Shown here: positions 1 through 8,961 of the stretch, one piece after another
Numbering within the stretch: the first letter of the stretch is position 1
How the letters are laid out: every line of letters begins with the position of its first letter
Assembly: GCF_036067295.1 (NCBI RefSeq)
Contig: NZ_CP107954.1
Span: 1,550,001 to 1,614,000, forward strand
Reading direction: 5' to 3'
Source: Kribbella sp. NBC_00382
Lineage (GTDB): Bacteria; Actinomycetota; Actinomycetes; Propionibacteriales; Kribbellaceae
DNA: 64,000 nt
Notes under the pieces: generated by a model
What the model was told of the DNA's origin: nothing
Seen by the model: the letters and a program-made list of their open reading frames with translations, nothing else
Database searches by the model: none
Position numbers and translations under genes: made by a program

Positions 1-97
1 TCGCGGTGGTGGTCACGTCGACCCCGCCGGCCAGGTCCTCCTCGATGGTGGCCCGGACGAGGTCCTCGACCCATTGCTTGTCGAGCGTGTCATCCAT
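1..97 (-). CDS. nadC: nicotinate-nucleotide pyrophosphorylase (quinolinate phosphoribosyltransferase), N-terminal part only
   Basis: Only the first 32 codons lie in the window; the gene runs off the left edge. NadC converts quinolinate and PRPP to nicotinate mononucleotide in de novo NAD synthesis. The visible N-terminus carries the family hallmark EEDL-GG-VDVTT (helix, then the D-T-T segment). The ATG overlaps the nadB stop as TAATG, so translational coupling is likely. The gene sits directly after nadB, the usual order. Identity rests on the short N-terminus plus context. Confidence 0.85.
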   Translation of the reverse strand, partial: MDDTLDKQWVEDLVRATIEEDLAGGVDVTTTA

Positions 98-1758
98 TAC
101 TTGTTCCCCTCAGGTGTTGCTTGCGCCACGAACTTCGCGGCAGGCCGTGCCGAATCATCCTCGGAAGGCAGCGTCAGGTCCAGACTGCCCGACCAGTGCT
201 CGTCGTCGCGATCCGGGTAGTCCTCCCGCCAGTGCGAGCCGCGGCTCTCCTCCCGGGTGGTCGCCGCCTCGATCAGCGCGGACGCCACGGTGGCCAGGTT
301 CGTCGCCTCCCAATCGGGTGTTCCGGGCTGCTCGGCCGGCTGCTCGATCAGCTTGGCGAGTCTGTCACCAGCCTCCGACAGTCCGCTGGCGCTCCGGATC
401 ACCCCGGCACCGACCGTCATCACGCGTTGCAGCTCCGGTACTACGTCCGCCGCCACGAGCCCTGGCACGCGATGGTCGGGGGCGGGCTCCCGTAGTACCG
501 GCAGGTCGGCCGCCAGGGTTGCAGCGATCCGGCGGGCGAAGACGAGGCCCTCGAGGAGCGAGTTGGAGGCGAGCCGGTTCGCACCGTGTACGCCGGTGCA
601 CGCGACCTCTCCACAGGCGTACAACCCGGGCACGGAGGTCTGGCCCTGCAGATCCGTCCAGACCCCACCGGACGAGTAGTGGCAGGCCGGCGCGACCGGG
701 ATCAGCTCGTGCACCGGGTCGATGCCGTGCGAGCGGCAGGAGGCGAGGATGGTCGGGAAGCGCACCCGCCACTTCTCGTCGCCGAAGCCACGGGCGTCGA
801 GGAACATGTGATCCTTGCCTGAGGCAAGCATCTGGCGCATGATCGCCTTCGCCACGATGTCGCGCGGGGCCAGGTCGGCCAGCTCGTGCTGACCCTGCAT
901 GAACCGCTTGCCCTCGTGGTCGACCAGGAAGGCGCCCTCGCCGCGGACGGCCTCGGACACCAATGGCTGCTGGCCTTTGGCACCCTTACCGAGCCACAGC
1001 ACGGTCGGGTGGAACTGGATGAACTCGAGATCGCGCACCTTCGCACCGGCCCGCAACGCGAGCGCCATCCCGTCACCGGTCGAGACGCTCGGGTTGGTCG
1101 TCGCGGCGTACAGCTGGCCGAGTCCGCCCGAGGCGAGGATCACCGCGCGGCTGCGGATCGCGCCGACGCCGTCCAGCTGTCCCTCACCCATGACGTGCAG
1201 GGTCACGCCGGCAACCGCGCCATCTTCAGCTTTGAGCAAGTCGAGCACCAGTGCGTGCTCGATGATCCGGATGTCGGGCGCCCGCTTCACCGCGGCGACC
1301 AGAGCCCGCTCGATCTCAGCACCGGTGGCGTCACCGCCCGCATGCGCGATCCGGTTGCGGTGGTGGCCGCCTTCACGGGTCAGCGACAGGTCTCCCCCGG
1401 CGACCTTGTCGAACACGGCGCCAAGCTCGATCAGGTCGCGTACTGCGTCTGGCCCCTCGGTCACGAGCACTCGAACGGCCTCTGGGTCCGACAGCCCGGC
1501 CCCGGCGACCAGGGTGTCCTTCAAGTGGTCCTCAGGCGAGTCCTCCGGGCTGAGCGCCGCAGCGATCCCACCCTGGGCCCACTGCGTCGACCCGGAGGCC
1601 ACGACGTCCTTGGTCACCACCAGTACCGAACCGAGCTCACGAGCCCTCAGGGCGGCCGTCAGCCCCGCTATCCCCGAGCCGATCACCACCACGTCGACCG
1701 TGTCGGTCCAGCCAGGTTCAGGCGCAGCCAGCCGCTGCGGCACAGCAGGAGCAGTCAT
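97..1758 (-). CDS. nadB: L-aspartate oxidase
   Basis: Flavoprotein of 553 residues that oxidises L-aspartate to iminoaspartate, the first step of de novo NAD synthesis. A Rossmann FAD-binding motif (VVVIGSGIAGLTAAL) lies near residues 24-38. Succinate dehydrogenase/fumarate reductase family features follow: a G-S-T-Q-W-A-Q-G-G-I-A-A stretch, an EFIQFHPT substrate-loop motif, and a GEVACTGVHGANRLASNSLLEG segment that contacts FAD and substrate. Length is normal for the family. It lies 22 bp downstream of panC and overlaps nadC, so it reads as part of a leftward cofactor operon. No nadA is seen here, which may lie beyond the left edge. Confidence 0.96.
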   Translation of the reverse strand: MTAPAVPQRLAAPEPGWTDTVDVVVIGSGIAGLTAALRARELGSVLVVTKDVVASGSTQWAQGGIAAALSPEDSPEDHLKDTLVAGAGLSDPEAVRVLVTEGPDAVRDLIELGAVFDKVAGGDLSLTREGGHHRNRIAHAGGDATGAEIERALVAAVKRAPDIRIIEHALVLDLLKAEDGAVAGVTLHVMGEGQLDGVGAIRSRAVILASGGLGQLYAATTNPSVSTGDGMALALRAGAKVRDLEFIQFHPTVLWLGKGAKGQQPLVSEAVRGEGAFLVDHEGKRFMQGQHELADLAPRDIVAKAIMRQMLASGKDHMFLDARGFGDEKWRVRFPTILASCRSHGIDPVHELIPVAPACHYSSGGVWTDLQGQTSVPGLYACGEVACTGVHGANRLASNSLLEGLVFARRIAATLAADLPVLREPAPDHRVPGLVAADVVPELQRVMTVGAGVIRSASGLSEAGDRLAKLIEQPAEQPGTPDWEATNLATVASALIEAATTREESRGSHWREDYPDRDDEHWSGSLDLTLPSEDDSARPAAKFVAQATPEGNK

Positions 1759-1780
1759 CCCGCGACGGTATCAATCGATT

Positions 1781-2608
1781 TCACCGGAGGGTTATGGAAA
1801 TGTTGTCAATGAGACGAGTACTACCTACTCGGGCCGCTATGAGCATCCTGGCCTCGCCGGGGCCGATCACTGGGCCCAGGTCGGGGGCTCTGAGGGCCAG
1901 GTAGTCGATCTGCACCGACGGGACGGCCTCCAGTTCCGCGTGGGCCGCAGCAAGTACTGCGTCCGGCCCGTTCATCCCGGCCTTCGCACCGGCAGTCAGG
2001 GCGCGGTACAGGACCAGTGCCTCGTCACGCTCGGTCTCATTGAGGTAGCGGTTGCGTGAGGACAGCGCCAGGCCGTCGGGCTCACGGACGGTCTGCACCG
2101 GTACTACGTCCACATCCATGTCGAGGTCGCAGACCATCTCGCGGATGAGGGTGAGCTGCTGGTAGTCCTTCTCCCCGAACAGCGCCAGGTCAGGCTGAGT
2201 CAGGTGCAGCATCTTCGACACCACCGTCAGCACCCCGGTGAAGTGCCCCGGCCGGACCTGTCCCTCAAGCTCGTCGGCCAGTGGGCCGGGATGCACGGTG
2301 ATGGACGGCTCGTTCGGGTAGAGCTCGTCGCGGGACGGGTTGAAGACCAGGTCGACGCCCTCGTTCTTGGCGATCGCGAGGTCGCTGGCGAGCGTCCGCG
2401 GGTACCGGTCGAAGTCCTCGGACGGCCCGAACTGCAAGGGGTTCACGAAGATCGTCAGCACCACGCTGCCGTCCGGCCCGACGCGTTCGCGAGCCTCGGC
2501 GAGCAACGCCGCATGGCCCTCGTGCAGCGCGCCCATCGTCATCACGACCGCACGCGGCCGGATCGCCGCGGCCGCCCGCAGCTCGGCCTTGGTCTGGGTG
2601 AGTCTCAC
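1781..2608 (-). CDS. panC: pantothenate synthetase (pantoate--beta-alanine ligase)
   Basis: Protein of 275 residues that joins pantoate and beta-alanine with ATP to make pantothenate, the coenzyme A precursor. Visible motifs are [14 protein letters not shown] (nucleotide-binding HIGH-like loop), [22 protein letters not shown], an FGEKDYQQL segment and [10 protein letters not shown], all conserved in PanC. Length is typical. The GTG start overlaps the stop of the upstream DUF2520 gene by 4 bases (GTGA), so the two are probably translationally coupled. A panB or panD gene is not visible nearby. Confidence 0.96.
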   Translation of the reverse strand: MRLTQTKAELRAAAAIRPRAVVMTMGALHEGHAALLAEARERVGPDGSVVLTIFVNPLQFGPSEDFDRYPRTLASDLAIAKNEGVDLVFNPSRDELYPNEPSITVHPGPLADELEGQVRPGHFTGVLTVVSKMLHLTQPDLALFGEKDYQQLTLIREMVCDLDMDVDVVPVQTVREPDGLALSSRNRYLNETERDEALVLYRALTAGAKAGMNGPDAVLAAAHAELEAVPSVQIDYLALRAPDLGPVIGPGEARMLIAARVGSTRLIDNISITLR

Positions 2609-3465
2609 CGTGGTGCCTCCCCTGTTCGATCCCGCTCAAGCACAGGTTGCGCTGCCAGTACTTCGTAGAACCGCTCGGCCGTACTGCGCTCCAGCCGGCC
2701 GTCCGCCGCCGCCAGGTCCACCGTCGCCCGGGCCAGCTCGGCGTACGTGCTCGCGGTGCGCCCTCGTAGTACCGCCAAGTGGGCTGCCACCGTCTCGACA
2801 TCGCCGCGCGCAATCGGCCCAGTGAGCGCATCATGACCGGACCGCAGCGTGTTGTCGAGCGTTGCGGACAGCAAGGGTCGCAGAGTCGCCGCTGGGTCGG
2901 TGATGCCGGCATCTCGTAGTACGGCGAAAGCCTGTGCGAGCAGGGTGGTCAGGTGGTTGGCGCCGTGCACCACACCCGCGTGGTAGCGGGCGCGCTGGTC
3001 CTCGGCGACCCACTGGAGATCAGCCCCTAGTGCCTTGACCAGACGCTCCACTACTGGCCTTGCCCTTTCGGGCGCAGTTGCGGTGAAGGTGATGGCGCTG
3101 AGGTCGGGGCGGTCGCCGGTGAAGGTCATGGGCGGGTGCAGCGCTACAGGGATCGCCACTGTCGGTTGCAGGACGGCTAGGCCATGTGCGCCGGACAGGT
3201 GGACGACGTATTGCTCTGCTGTCAGCGGGAGACTCCGGGCGACCTCACTGATCGCACTGTCCGGTACTGCGACCAGCACGACGTCTGCCCGAGCCGTCAC
3301 CTCGTCGGCCGCCAGGACCGGGACGTCCGGAAGGAGTCTCGCGGCGCGATCCAACGATGCCTGCGAGCGTGCCGTGACGCCGGTGACGGGATGCCCGGCC
3401 GACGCCAAGGCTGCTCCCAAGGCGCTGCCGGCCCGGCCGGAGCCGATGATGCCGATGCGTTCCAT
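2605..3465 (-). CDS. Rossmann-fold/DUF2520 domain oxidoreductase
   Basis: A 286-residue protein with an N-terminal dinucleotide-binding motif ([14 protein letters not shown]) and a C-terminal helical domain of the DUF2520 type, as in the ProC/6-phosphogluconate dehydrogenase superfamily. Genes of this family very often sit directly before panC in actinobacteria, which suggests a role linked to pantoate supply (for example ketopantoate reduction), but that is inference. ATG at 3465 (MERIGI) is the natural start; a GTG two codons upstream at 3471 is also possible. It overlaps panC by 4 bases. Confidence 0.85.
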   Translation of the reverse strand: MERIGIIGSGRAGSALGAALASAGHPVTGVTARSQASLDRAARLLPDVPVLAADEVTARADVVLVAVPDSAISEVARSLPLTAEQYVVHLSGAHGLAVLQPTVAIPVALHPPMTFTGDRPDLSAITFTATAPERARPVVERLVKALGADLQWVAEDQRARYHAGVVHGANHLTTLLAQAFAVLRDAGITDPAATLRPLLSATLDNTLRSGHDALTGPIARGDVETVAAHLAVLRGRTASTYAELARATVDLAAADGRLERSTAERFYEVLAAQPVLERDRTGEAPR

Positions 3466-3588
3466 ATCCACTCTCGTACGTTCCAGTCCCCTGCCGGGGT
3501 ACCAGACGAATTGATGCGGTTCAGGACAGCGTAGTGCTCATTTGTCGCCTTGGGTCGAGTGCTCCGTCACAAGTGGGACGATGGGTCG

Positions 3589-4167
3589 GTGAGTGGACAA
3601 CCTGACCCCTGGGCGGCGCGGACAGGACTGACTGCGATCTTGATCACGGTCCCCGAGCTGACCGACTTCACCGATCGATGGCGCTCCGTCTCGTACTCGT
3701 CTGCGCGCCCGACGGCCGCCCTCACCGAGCTCATCCCGCCGCACGTGACAGTGCTCGTGCCCTGGCTGCAGGACCCGTCGCCGGAGGACGTCCAGCGGCT
3801 GCAGGACGCCGTCGTCGACATCGAGCCGTTCGACCTCTGCTTCAAGACCGCTGGGCAGTTCCCCAACGGCACGACCTGGCTGCGGCCAGAGCCGTTCGAG
3901 CAGGTACGCGAGCTGGTGGCGACCGTACTGGCGACCTTCCCCGAGTGCCCGCCCTATGGCGGTCAGTTCCCGGATCCGCATCCGCACCTGACGATCTCGT
4001 CGTCGGACCAGGGCGGCCCCGGCCTGGTCGCCGAGGCCCAGGCCGCGTTGGCGGGCGAGGAGGTCCCCGCCGTCCGCCTCGACGACCTGACCATCTGGCG
4101 CGAGGGCGACGACGGCATCTGGCAACTCACCGGCTCTGTCCCACTGGGCGGGGACCCTGCGCAGTGA
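3589..4167 (+). CDS. 2'-5' RNA ligase/2H phosphoesterase superfamily protein
   Basis: About 192 residues with two H-x-T motifs, PPHVTVLVPW in the first half and PHPHLTISSS in the second. This spacing is typical of the 2H phosphoesterase (LigT/2'-5' RNA ligase-like) fold, where the two histidines act on 2',3'-cyclic phosphates or related bonds. The physiological substrate is not known. GTG at 3589 is chosen because the sequence before it (from a TTG at 3550) lacks conserved content. The end overlaps the next gene as GTGA, so the two are likely cotranscribed. Confidence 0.75.
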   Translation: MSGQPDPWAARTGLTAILITVPELTDFTDRWRSVSYSSARPTAALTELIPPHVTVLVPWLQDPSPEDVQRLQDAVVDIEPFDLCFKTAGQFPNGTTWLRPEPFEQVRELVATVLATFPECPPYGGQFPDPHPHLTISSSDQGGPGLVAEAQAALAGEEVPAVRLDDLTIWREGDDGIWQLTGSVPLGGDPAQ

Positions 4168-5048
4168 GGTTCCGCCAGGCCTGGGATGCGGCGCTGTACG
4201 GCCCGTCCGGCTTCTACCGGCGTGAACGCCCCGCCGCCCACTTCCGCACCTCCGTGCACGCGTCACCGCTGTTCGGTCAAGCAATAGCCCGACTGGCCGA
4301 GCAGGTGGGCGCCACGCAGGTGAGCGACATCGGCGCCGGCGAAGGCGAACTAGGCCGCGTACTACGAGCCGCCGGCCTCACGGTGGTCGACGTGGAACTG
4401 GACGACGACCTACCGCCCCACCTCACCGGACTCGTCATCGCCAACGAGTGGCTCGACAACCTCCCCTGCGAGGTCGCCGAGCTGGATGAGGCCGGAGTAC
4501 CCCGCTACCTGCTGGCCGACCAGACCCTGGGTGATGTTGTCGAAGGCAACGACCTGACCTGGCTGGACAAGTGGTGGCCCCTGGCCGACCCCGGCGACCG
4601 AGCCGAGATCGGCCTACTCCGCGACGAGGCCTGGGCCAACGTAGTCAGCCGCCTGGACGACGGCGTCGCCATAGCGATCGACTACGGCCATGTACTACCC
4701 GAGCGACCGCCGTACGGGACGCTGACCGGCTTCCGCGCCGGCCACGAATGCGAGGTCACCCTGGACGGCTCCTGCGACATCACTGCCCACGTAGCCCTCG
4801 ACTCCCTGGCTGCAGCTGTCGGCGGCGAGCTGACGACCCAGCGCGACGCACTGAAAGCACTGGGCGTCTCCGCCGGCCGGCCCAGCCAGGAGCTCGCCCG
4901 CACCGAGCCCCTGCGCTACCTCGCCGAGCTGTCGTCTGCAGGCGAGGCAGCCGAGTTGTTGAACCCGTCCGGGCTCGGCTCGTTCGGCTGGGTCTGGGCG
5001 GGCACTGAGTCCGCAGCACGGCGTGCTTCTCGTGCCCTGACGGCCTGA
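4164..5048 (+). CDS. SAM-dependent methyltransferase of the MidA/NDUFAF7 (COG1565) type
   Basis: A 294-residue protein with a SAM-binding loop (SDIGAGEGELGRVL) and the family signature IANEWLDNLPCEV (compare A-N-E-x-x-D-x-L-P in MidA/NDUFAF7), followed by AIDYGH and a GxxGxRAGHE segment. NDUFAF7 methylates an arginine in a complex I subunit in mitochondria. An isolated nuoD lies 1.8 kb downstream, but a functional link is only a guess. The GTG start overlaps the previous stop by 4 bases. The last 133 bp overlap, tail to tail, the 3' end of the leftward PH-domain gene. Confidence 0.78.
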   Translation: MRFRQAWDAALYGPSGFYRRERPAAHFRTSVHASPLFGQAIARLAEQVGATQVSDIGAGEGELGRVLRAAGLTVVDVELDDDLPPHLTGLVIANEWLDNLPCEVAELDEAGVPRYLLADQTLGDVVEGNDLTWLDKWWPLADPGDRAEIGLLRDEAWANVVSRLDDGVAIAIDYGHVLPERPPYGTLTGFRAGHECEVTLDGSCDITAHVALDSLAAAVGGELTTQRDALKALGVSAGRPSQELARTEPLRYLAELSSAGEAAELLNPSGLGSFGWVWAGTESAARRASRALTA

Positions 5049-6346
5049 GCCTGTACTAGCGCCGCAGCCTCCTCCTGGTCGCGATGGAGGGCGATAGCGT
5101 CCGTCGGACCCTCAGGGGTGTCTACATGGACGTTGGCGAGGCGTAGGCGCCGCTGGAGCGGTCCCTGGTGCAGACGGACCGACTGGGTCTTGTGGTGAAG
5201 CACGATGGACGTACGGCGGCTCACCCAGCCTCTAGTAGTCACCAGTACCTGGTCGTCGAAGCCATAGGCCAGATAGCGCCAGCCAACCGGCCGCAGCCAC
5301 TTCGCTCGCGCCGGTGCCTGATGCATCGCGACAGCGGACAGGTTGAAGCCAGGCAGTACCCGCGAGAGCACCCCGATCACTTCCTGGTGCGGACCAACGG
5401 GCAGCAGTTGGGCACCTTCGTTCTCGTCCTCGCCGTCCCCCTTGGAGCCGGCCACCCCAGCGATGTCCAGGTCGACCCGGGACCAGCCGAGCAACCGCCA
5501 GATCAACGGCTCGGTGATCAGCAGCCCCTGCACGCGCCCCGGCGGTACGGTCTGCCGCTGTACGTCGAACAGACCGCGCTTGGTGCGCAGACCCTCATGC
5601 GTCTCCGAGAGCGTGAACCCGTGGTTGCCGACGACCTGCTTCCAGATCGGCTGCACAACACCGAGCAGGAGCGGCAGACCGGCGAACAGACCGGCATGAG
5701 CATCCAGCACGGTGACCGACACGATCAGTACGACCAGACCACCGGCACTGGCGAGCACTGTCGACGACAGCAGGGTCGCACCGAGCAGGCGTCCGGTCGG
5801 GACGACCAGTAGCGGCTCGGGCTGGACCTCATCAGCCGGGTGCTGCTGGATGGCGTGCTCACCCTTGGCCCGGACCAGCAGGGTTGCCCGCAGCTTCTGC
5901 GCTTCGTCGTACGTGAAGTAGCTCAGCCGCCCGTCGTTCTTGCCGCCGCCCGCCACGTCCATCCGCAGCTCGGCCATCCCGAACAGTCGCGCGACGAACG
6001 GCTGCGCGACGTCGATGGTCTGGATCCGGTCGAACCGGATGATCCGGGTCCGCCGGAACAGGAAGCCGCTGTCGACCCGGATCGCGTCGCCGGTGAGCTG
6101 CCACTTGGTGAACCACCACGACAGCGCGCCGAGCAGGATGCCGCCGACGAGCACGCCGGCCAGGCCGATGCCGGCGATCTTCAGGTTGGTCCGCAGGCCC
6201 TCGTTGTTGGCCATCGCGAACGCCGCGACGACGAAGTACCCCCAGCCCTTCACGAAGGGCGTCAACGGATGCAGCCGCGCGCCCAAGACTTCTTCGGCGA
6301 TCGGCGGCGCCTGGAGCTGGTCCTGGCGTTGGGGCGGCTCGGTCAC
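4916..6346 (-). CDS. bacterial PH-domain (YdbT/DUF304-type) membrane protein
   Basis: About 476 residues with repeated bacterial PH (bPH2/DUF304) domains separated by hydrophobic pairs. Membrane segments fall near residues 35-75 (F-V-V-A-A-F ... LSWWF) and 190-235. The W-F/T-x-x-x-G-D-x-I-R-V-D-S-G-F-L-F-R-R-T-R-I-I pattern and later HKTQSVR/GPLQRRL segments are characteristic. GTG at 6346 gives a 4-base overlap with the upstream PH-domain gene; a GTG at 6355 is also possible. The C-terminal tail is rich in P, S, A and D and is read antisense to the last 133 bp of the MidA-like gene. Function unknown. Confidence 0.82.
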   Translation of the reverse strand: MTEPPQRQDQLQAPPIAEEVLGARLHPLTPFVKGWGYFVVAAFAMANNEGLRTNLKIAGIGLAGVLVGGILLGALSWWFTKWQLTGDAIRVDSGFLFRRTRIIRFDRIQTIDVAQPFVARLFGMAELRMDVAGGGKNDGRLSYFTYDEAQKLRATLLVRAKGEHAIQQHPADEVQPEPLLVVPTGRLLGATLLSSTVLASAGGLVVLIVSVTVLDAHAGLFAGLPLLLGVVQPIWKQVVGNHGFTLSETHEGLRTKRGLFDVQRQTVPPGRVQGLLITEPLIWRLLGWSRVDLDIAGVAGSKGDGEDENEGAQLLPVGPHQEVIGVLSRVLPGFNLSAVAMHQAPARAKWLRPVGWRYLAYGFDDQVLVTTRGWVSRRTSIVLHHKTQSVRLHQGPLQRRLRLANVHVDTPEGPTDAIALHRDQEEAAALVQAQAVRAREARRAADSVPAQTQPNEPSPDGFNNSAASPADDSSAR

Positions 6347-6831
6347 AGGCCCCACGCCTGTGCTTGGCCGAGCGCGGACAGGCGGTCACGCAACCGGCTC
6401 GCCTCGTCGGGATGCAGCCCGGGGATCTTCGCGTCGGTGGCAGGGGTGGCCGTGTGCAGCTCGACCGTGGCGACCCCGAAGGAACGCTCCAGCGGACCGG
6501 CCGCGACATCCACGAACTGCATCCGCCCGTACGGCACCACGACCAGCTGGCGGAACATGATCCCGTGGCTGACCAGCAGCTCGTCCTCGCGCTCGGCGTA
6601 CTTCCAGGACCGCTGATTCCGCCCGATGAGCACCCATGCCCACCCGTAGCCGAGCACGACGAGCACCGCCGCCAGTACGCCGTACACCCAGTCCAGCAGC
6701 ATCCCTAGCAACAGGAGCCCGGCGATGGCCAGTACGCCGAACATGACTGCCGCGCTGACCCGGCGTACCGCCGCAAGCTTGGGCGAGACCGGCGTCCAGC
6801 TGACATCGGAAGGAGCAAAGAGGTCGTCCAC
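6343..6831 (-). CDS. bacterial PH-domain (YdbS-like) membrane protein
   Basis: A 162-residue protein with two membrane segments near residues 28-65 (AVMFGVLAIAGLLLLGMLLDWVY and the following hydrophobic stretch) and one bPH2/DUF304 domain containing ELLVSHGIMFRQLVVVPYGRMQFVDV and GPLERSFGVATVELHT. These are hallmarks of YdbS, which is usually encoded directly before its larger YdbT partner, as here. In Bacillus the YdbST pair protects against some bacteriocins; that role is not shown for actinobacteria. It diverges from nuoD across only 26 bp. Confidence 0.85.
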   Translation of the reverse strand: MDDLFAPSDVSWTPVSPKLAAVRRVSAAVMFGVLAIAGLLLLGMLLDWVYGVLAAVLVVLGYGWAWVLIGRNQRSWKYAEREDELLVSHGIMFRQLVVVPYGRMQFVDVAAGPLERSFGVATVELHTATPATDAKIPGLHPDEASRLRDRLSALGQAQAWGL

Positions 6832-6857
6832 CCTCTTAGCCTGTCACGATAGGGGTC

Positions 6858-8051
6858 ATGAGTACGGAACGCGTGGTGGGAATCGGGGCCGGTGCCGCTG
6901 CCTTCGAGCGGGGCGGGACCGATCCGGGGTCCGAGCTGCCCACCACCGACATGGTGCTCAACATCGGGCCGCAGCATCCCGCGACGCACGGCGTACTGCG
7001 GTTGCGGCTGACCCTGGACGGTGAGCGGATCGTCGGTTGCGAGCCGATCATCGGCTACATGCACCGGGGCGCGGAGAAGCTGTTCGAGGTCCGCGACTAC
7101 CGGCAGATCATCGTGCTGGCGAACCGGCACGACTGGCTGTCCGCGTTCTCCAACGAGCTCGGCGTGGTGATGTCGGTCGAGCGGATGATGGGCCTGGAGG
7201 TCCCGGTCCGCGCGGTCTGGCTGCGCACGCTGCTGACCGAGCTCAACCGGATCCTGAACCATCTGATGTTCCTCGGCTCCTACCCGCTCGAGCTGGGCGC
7301 GATCACGCCGGTCTTCTACGCGTTCCGCGAGCGCGAGACGATCCAGGCGGTGATGGAGGAGCTGTCCGGCGGTCGGATGCACTACATGTTCAACCGGGTC
7401 GGCGGGCTGAAGGAAGATCTGCCCTACGGCTGGCTGGATCGGGCGGGGGCGGCGAGTTCCGCAGTACGGCGCCGGCTGCCCGATATCGAGAACCTTGTCC
7501 TGGGCAACGAGATCTTCCGGGCCCGGACGGTCGGGGTCGGCCGGCTCTCACCGGAGCTGATCGCGGCGTACGGGGTCTCCGGCCCGATCGCCCGCGCCTC
7601 CGGTGTCGACGCCGACCTGCGACGCGACGAGCCGTACCTCGCGTACGAGGAGCTCGCGCGCGACGGCGTACTCCGCGTAGTCACCCGCACCGACGGCGAC
7701 TGCTTCTCCCGCTTCTCCGTCCTGCTGGAACAGGTGAAGGTCTCCCTGGACCTGGTGGACGCCTGCCTGGACCGCCTCCGCACCATGCCCGCCGGCCCGG
7801 TCAACGTCCGCCTCCCCAAGATCCTCAAGGTCCCCGAAGGCCAGACCTACACCTGGACCGAGAACCCGCTGGGCATCAACGGCTACTACCTGGTCTCCCG
7901 GGGCGACAAAACCCCCTGGCGCCTGAAGCTCCGCTCCGCCAGCTTCAACAACATCTCGGTCCTCCCCGAGATGCTCCCCAACACGATCATCGCCGACATG
8001 ATCGCCATCCTCGGCAGCATGTTCTTCGTCGTCGGCGACATCGACAAGTAA
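6858..8051 (+). CDS. nuoD: NADH-quinone oxidoreductase subunit D (isolated copy)
   Basis: A 397-residue homologue of complex I 49-kDa subunit NuoD, which with NuoB and NuoH forms the quinone site. The conserved [39 protein letters not shown], and [14 protein letters not shown] segments are all present and the C-terminus ends in the usual F-x-V-G-D-I-D-K. Neighbours are PH-domain and small membrane proteins, not other nuo genes, so this is a standalone copy. It could be a second paralogue beside a full nuo operon elsewhere. The ATG lies 26 bp from a divergent gene, so the leader is short or absent. Confidence 0.95.
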   Translation: MSTERVVGIGAGAAAFERGGTDPGSELPTTDMVLNIGPQHPATHGVLRLRLTLDGERIVGCEPIIGYMHRGAEKLFEVRDYRQIIVLANRHDWLSAFSNELGVVMSVERMMGLEVPVRAVWLRTLLTELNRILNHLMFLGSYPLELGAITPVFYAFRERETIQAVMEELSGGRMHYMFNRVGGLKEDLPYGWLDRAGAASSAVRRRLPDIENLVLGNEIFRARTVGVGRLSPELIAAYGVSGPIARASGVDADLRRDEPYLAYEELARDGVLRVVTRTDGDCFSRFSVLLEQVKVSLDLVDACLDRLRTMPAGPVNVRLPKILKVPEGQTYTWTENPLGINGYYLVSRGDKTPWRLKLRSASFNNISVLPEMLPNTIIADMIAILGSMFFVVGDIDK

Positions 8052-8082
8052 CCGGTACTCCGCGGCTGCGCCGCCCAAAGGC

Positions 8083-8472
8083 TCAGCTCCGGCCGGTGCG
8101 CCGTCGCCAGGCGGCTGCGGCGGCCACTGCTCCGATGGCGAGTAGCCCGCCTCCCACCACCTGCCCGCCCTTCCGGGCGCAGCCGACGTTGGCGCAGTCG
8201 GGCGGTGTGTACGGAACGCCCGGATTCAACTCATGCGTCTCGTCCGCCGACACATAGGCCGTCGTAGCCGGAAAGTCCCAGCCCTCCGCATTCAGCAGCC
8301 GATACCAGTACGCGTCGTCCCACGCCTTCGTCCGGCAGACCACGTTCACCGACGGCGACTGATACGGCGACGGCCCCAGATGCCCGATCGGCACATGGTC
8401 CTGGTTGTAGACGGTGACCGTGCCCTGCGGGTCGTTCATCGTCACTGCCGGGAAATTCGCGTCCAACCCCAT
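8083..8472 (-). CDS. hypothetical protein with C-terminal membrane segment
   Basis: A 129-residue protein that I do not recognise. The first ~90 residues look soluble, with aromatic-rich segments (AWDDAYWYRLLNAEGWDFP) and no signal peptide. A C-x3-C pair (CANVGC) precedes a single hydrophobic helix near residues 103-120 and a basic tail RRRTGRS, a layout expected of a tail-anchored protein. It converges with nuoD, ending 31 bp from its stop. Codon use is normal for the window, so it is likely a real gene. Confidence 0.6.
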   Translation of the reverse strand: MGLDANFPAVTMNDPQGTVTVYNQDHVPIGHLGPSPYQSPSVNVVCRTKAWDDAYWYRLLNAEGWDFPATTAYVSADETHELNPGVPYTPPDCANVGCARKGGQVVGGGLLAIGAVAAAAAWRRRTGRS

Positions 8473-8509
8473 GAGAACCCCTCCCCTTCCCAGCAGTATG
8501 GGAGGCAGG

Positions 8510-8950
8510 TCAGGAAGCTGCCAGACCTCGCAGCTTGAGGTCCACGACGGTGGGGGCGTCGGCCTGCGAGTGCTTGTCGCCGGCAGCGACCACGGTGGCG
8601 ACTTCCTCGTCGATCTTGTCGAGGCGCTGGTCGATCTTGTCGAGGCGGCGCTGCATCAGGTCGACGAACTCGGCGTTCTCGACGACCCGGGCGCTGGTGA
8701 TGCGGGAGTACTCCTGGGCCACCTGGGCGCGGTCGTCGCTGTGGGCGAGGCGCTCGATCAGGAGCTGGTGGCGGGTCAGGACGGAGGCGCCGATCGCGAC
8801 CGCCACGGCGGCGACTGCGGCCGCGCGCAGAATCCACTGGTTCTGGGAGAACAGGGAGACGCTGACCCCGACGCAGATCACGACGAGCAGCACGTTGGCG
8901 ACCACGAGAACCGTGGCCCTGGTACGACGGCGGCTACCCCTTGACCCCAT
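8510..8950 (-). CDS. small membrane protein with coiled coil
   Basis: A 146-residue protein of unknown function. A basic N-terminus (GSRGSRRRTR) is followed by two close hydrophobic helices near residues 12-32 and 38-57, then a charged heptad-like region (LMQRRLDKIDQRLDKIDEEV, around residues 98-117) that should form a coiled coil. The topology suggests a cytoplasmic coiled-coil domain on a helical hairpin anchor. It lies 11 bp below the DUF3180 gene and may share its transcript. Confidence 0.6.
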   Translation of the reverse strand: MGSRGSRRRTRATVLVVANVLLVVICVGVSVSLFSQNQWILRAAAVAAVAVAIGASVLTRHQLLIERLAHSDDRAQVAQEYSRITSARVVENAEFVDLMQRRLDKIDQRLDKIDEEVATVVAAGDKHSQADAPTVVDLKLRGLAAS

Positions 8951-8961
8951 GGACCGACATG

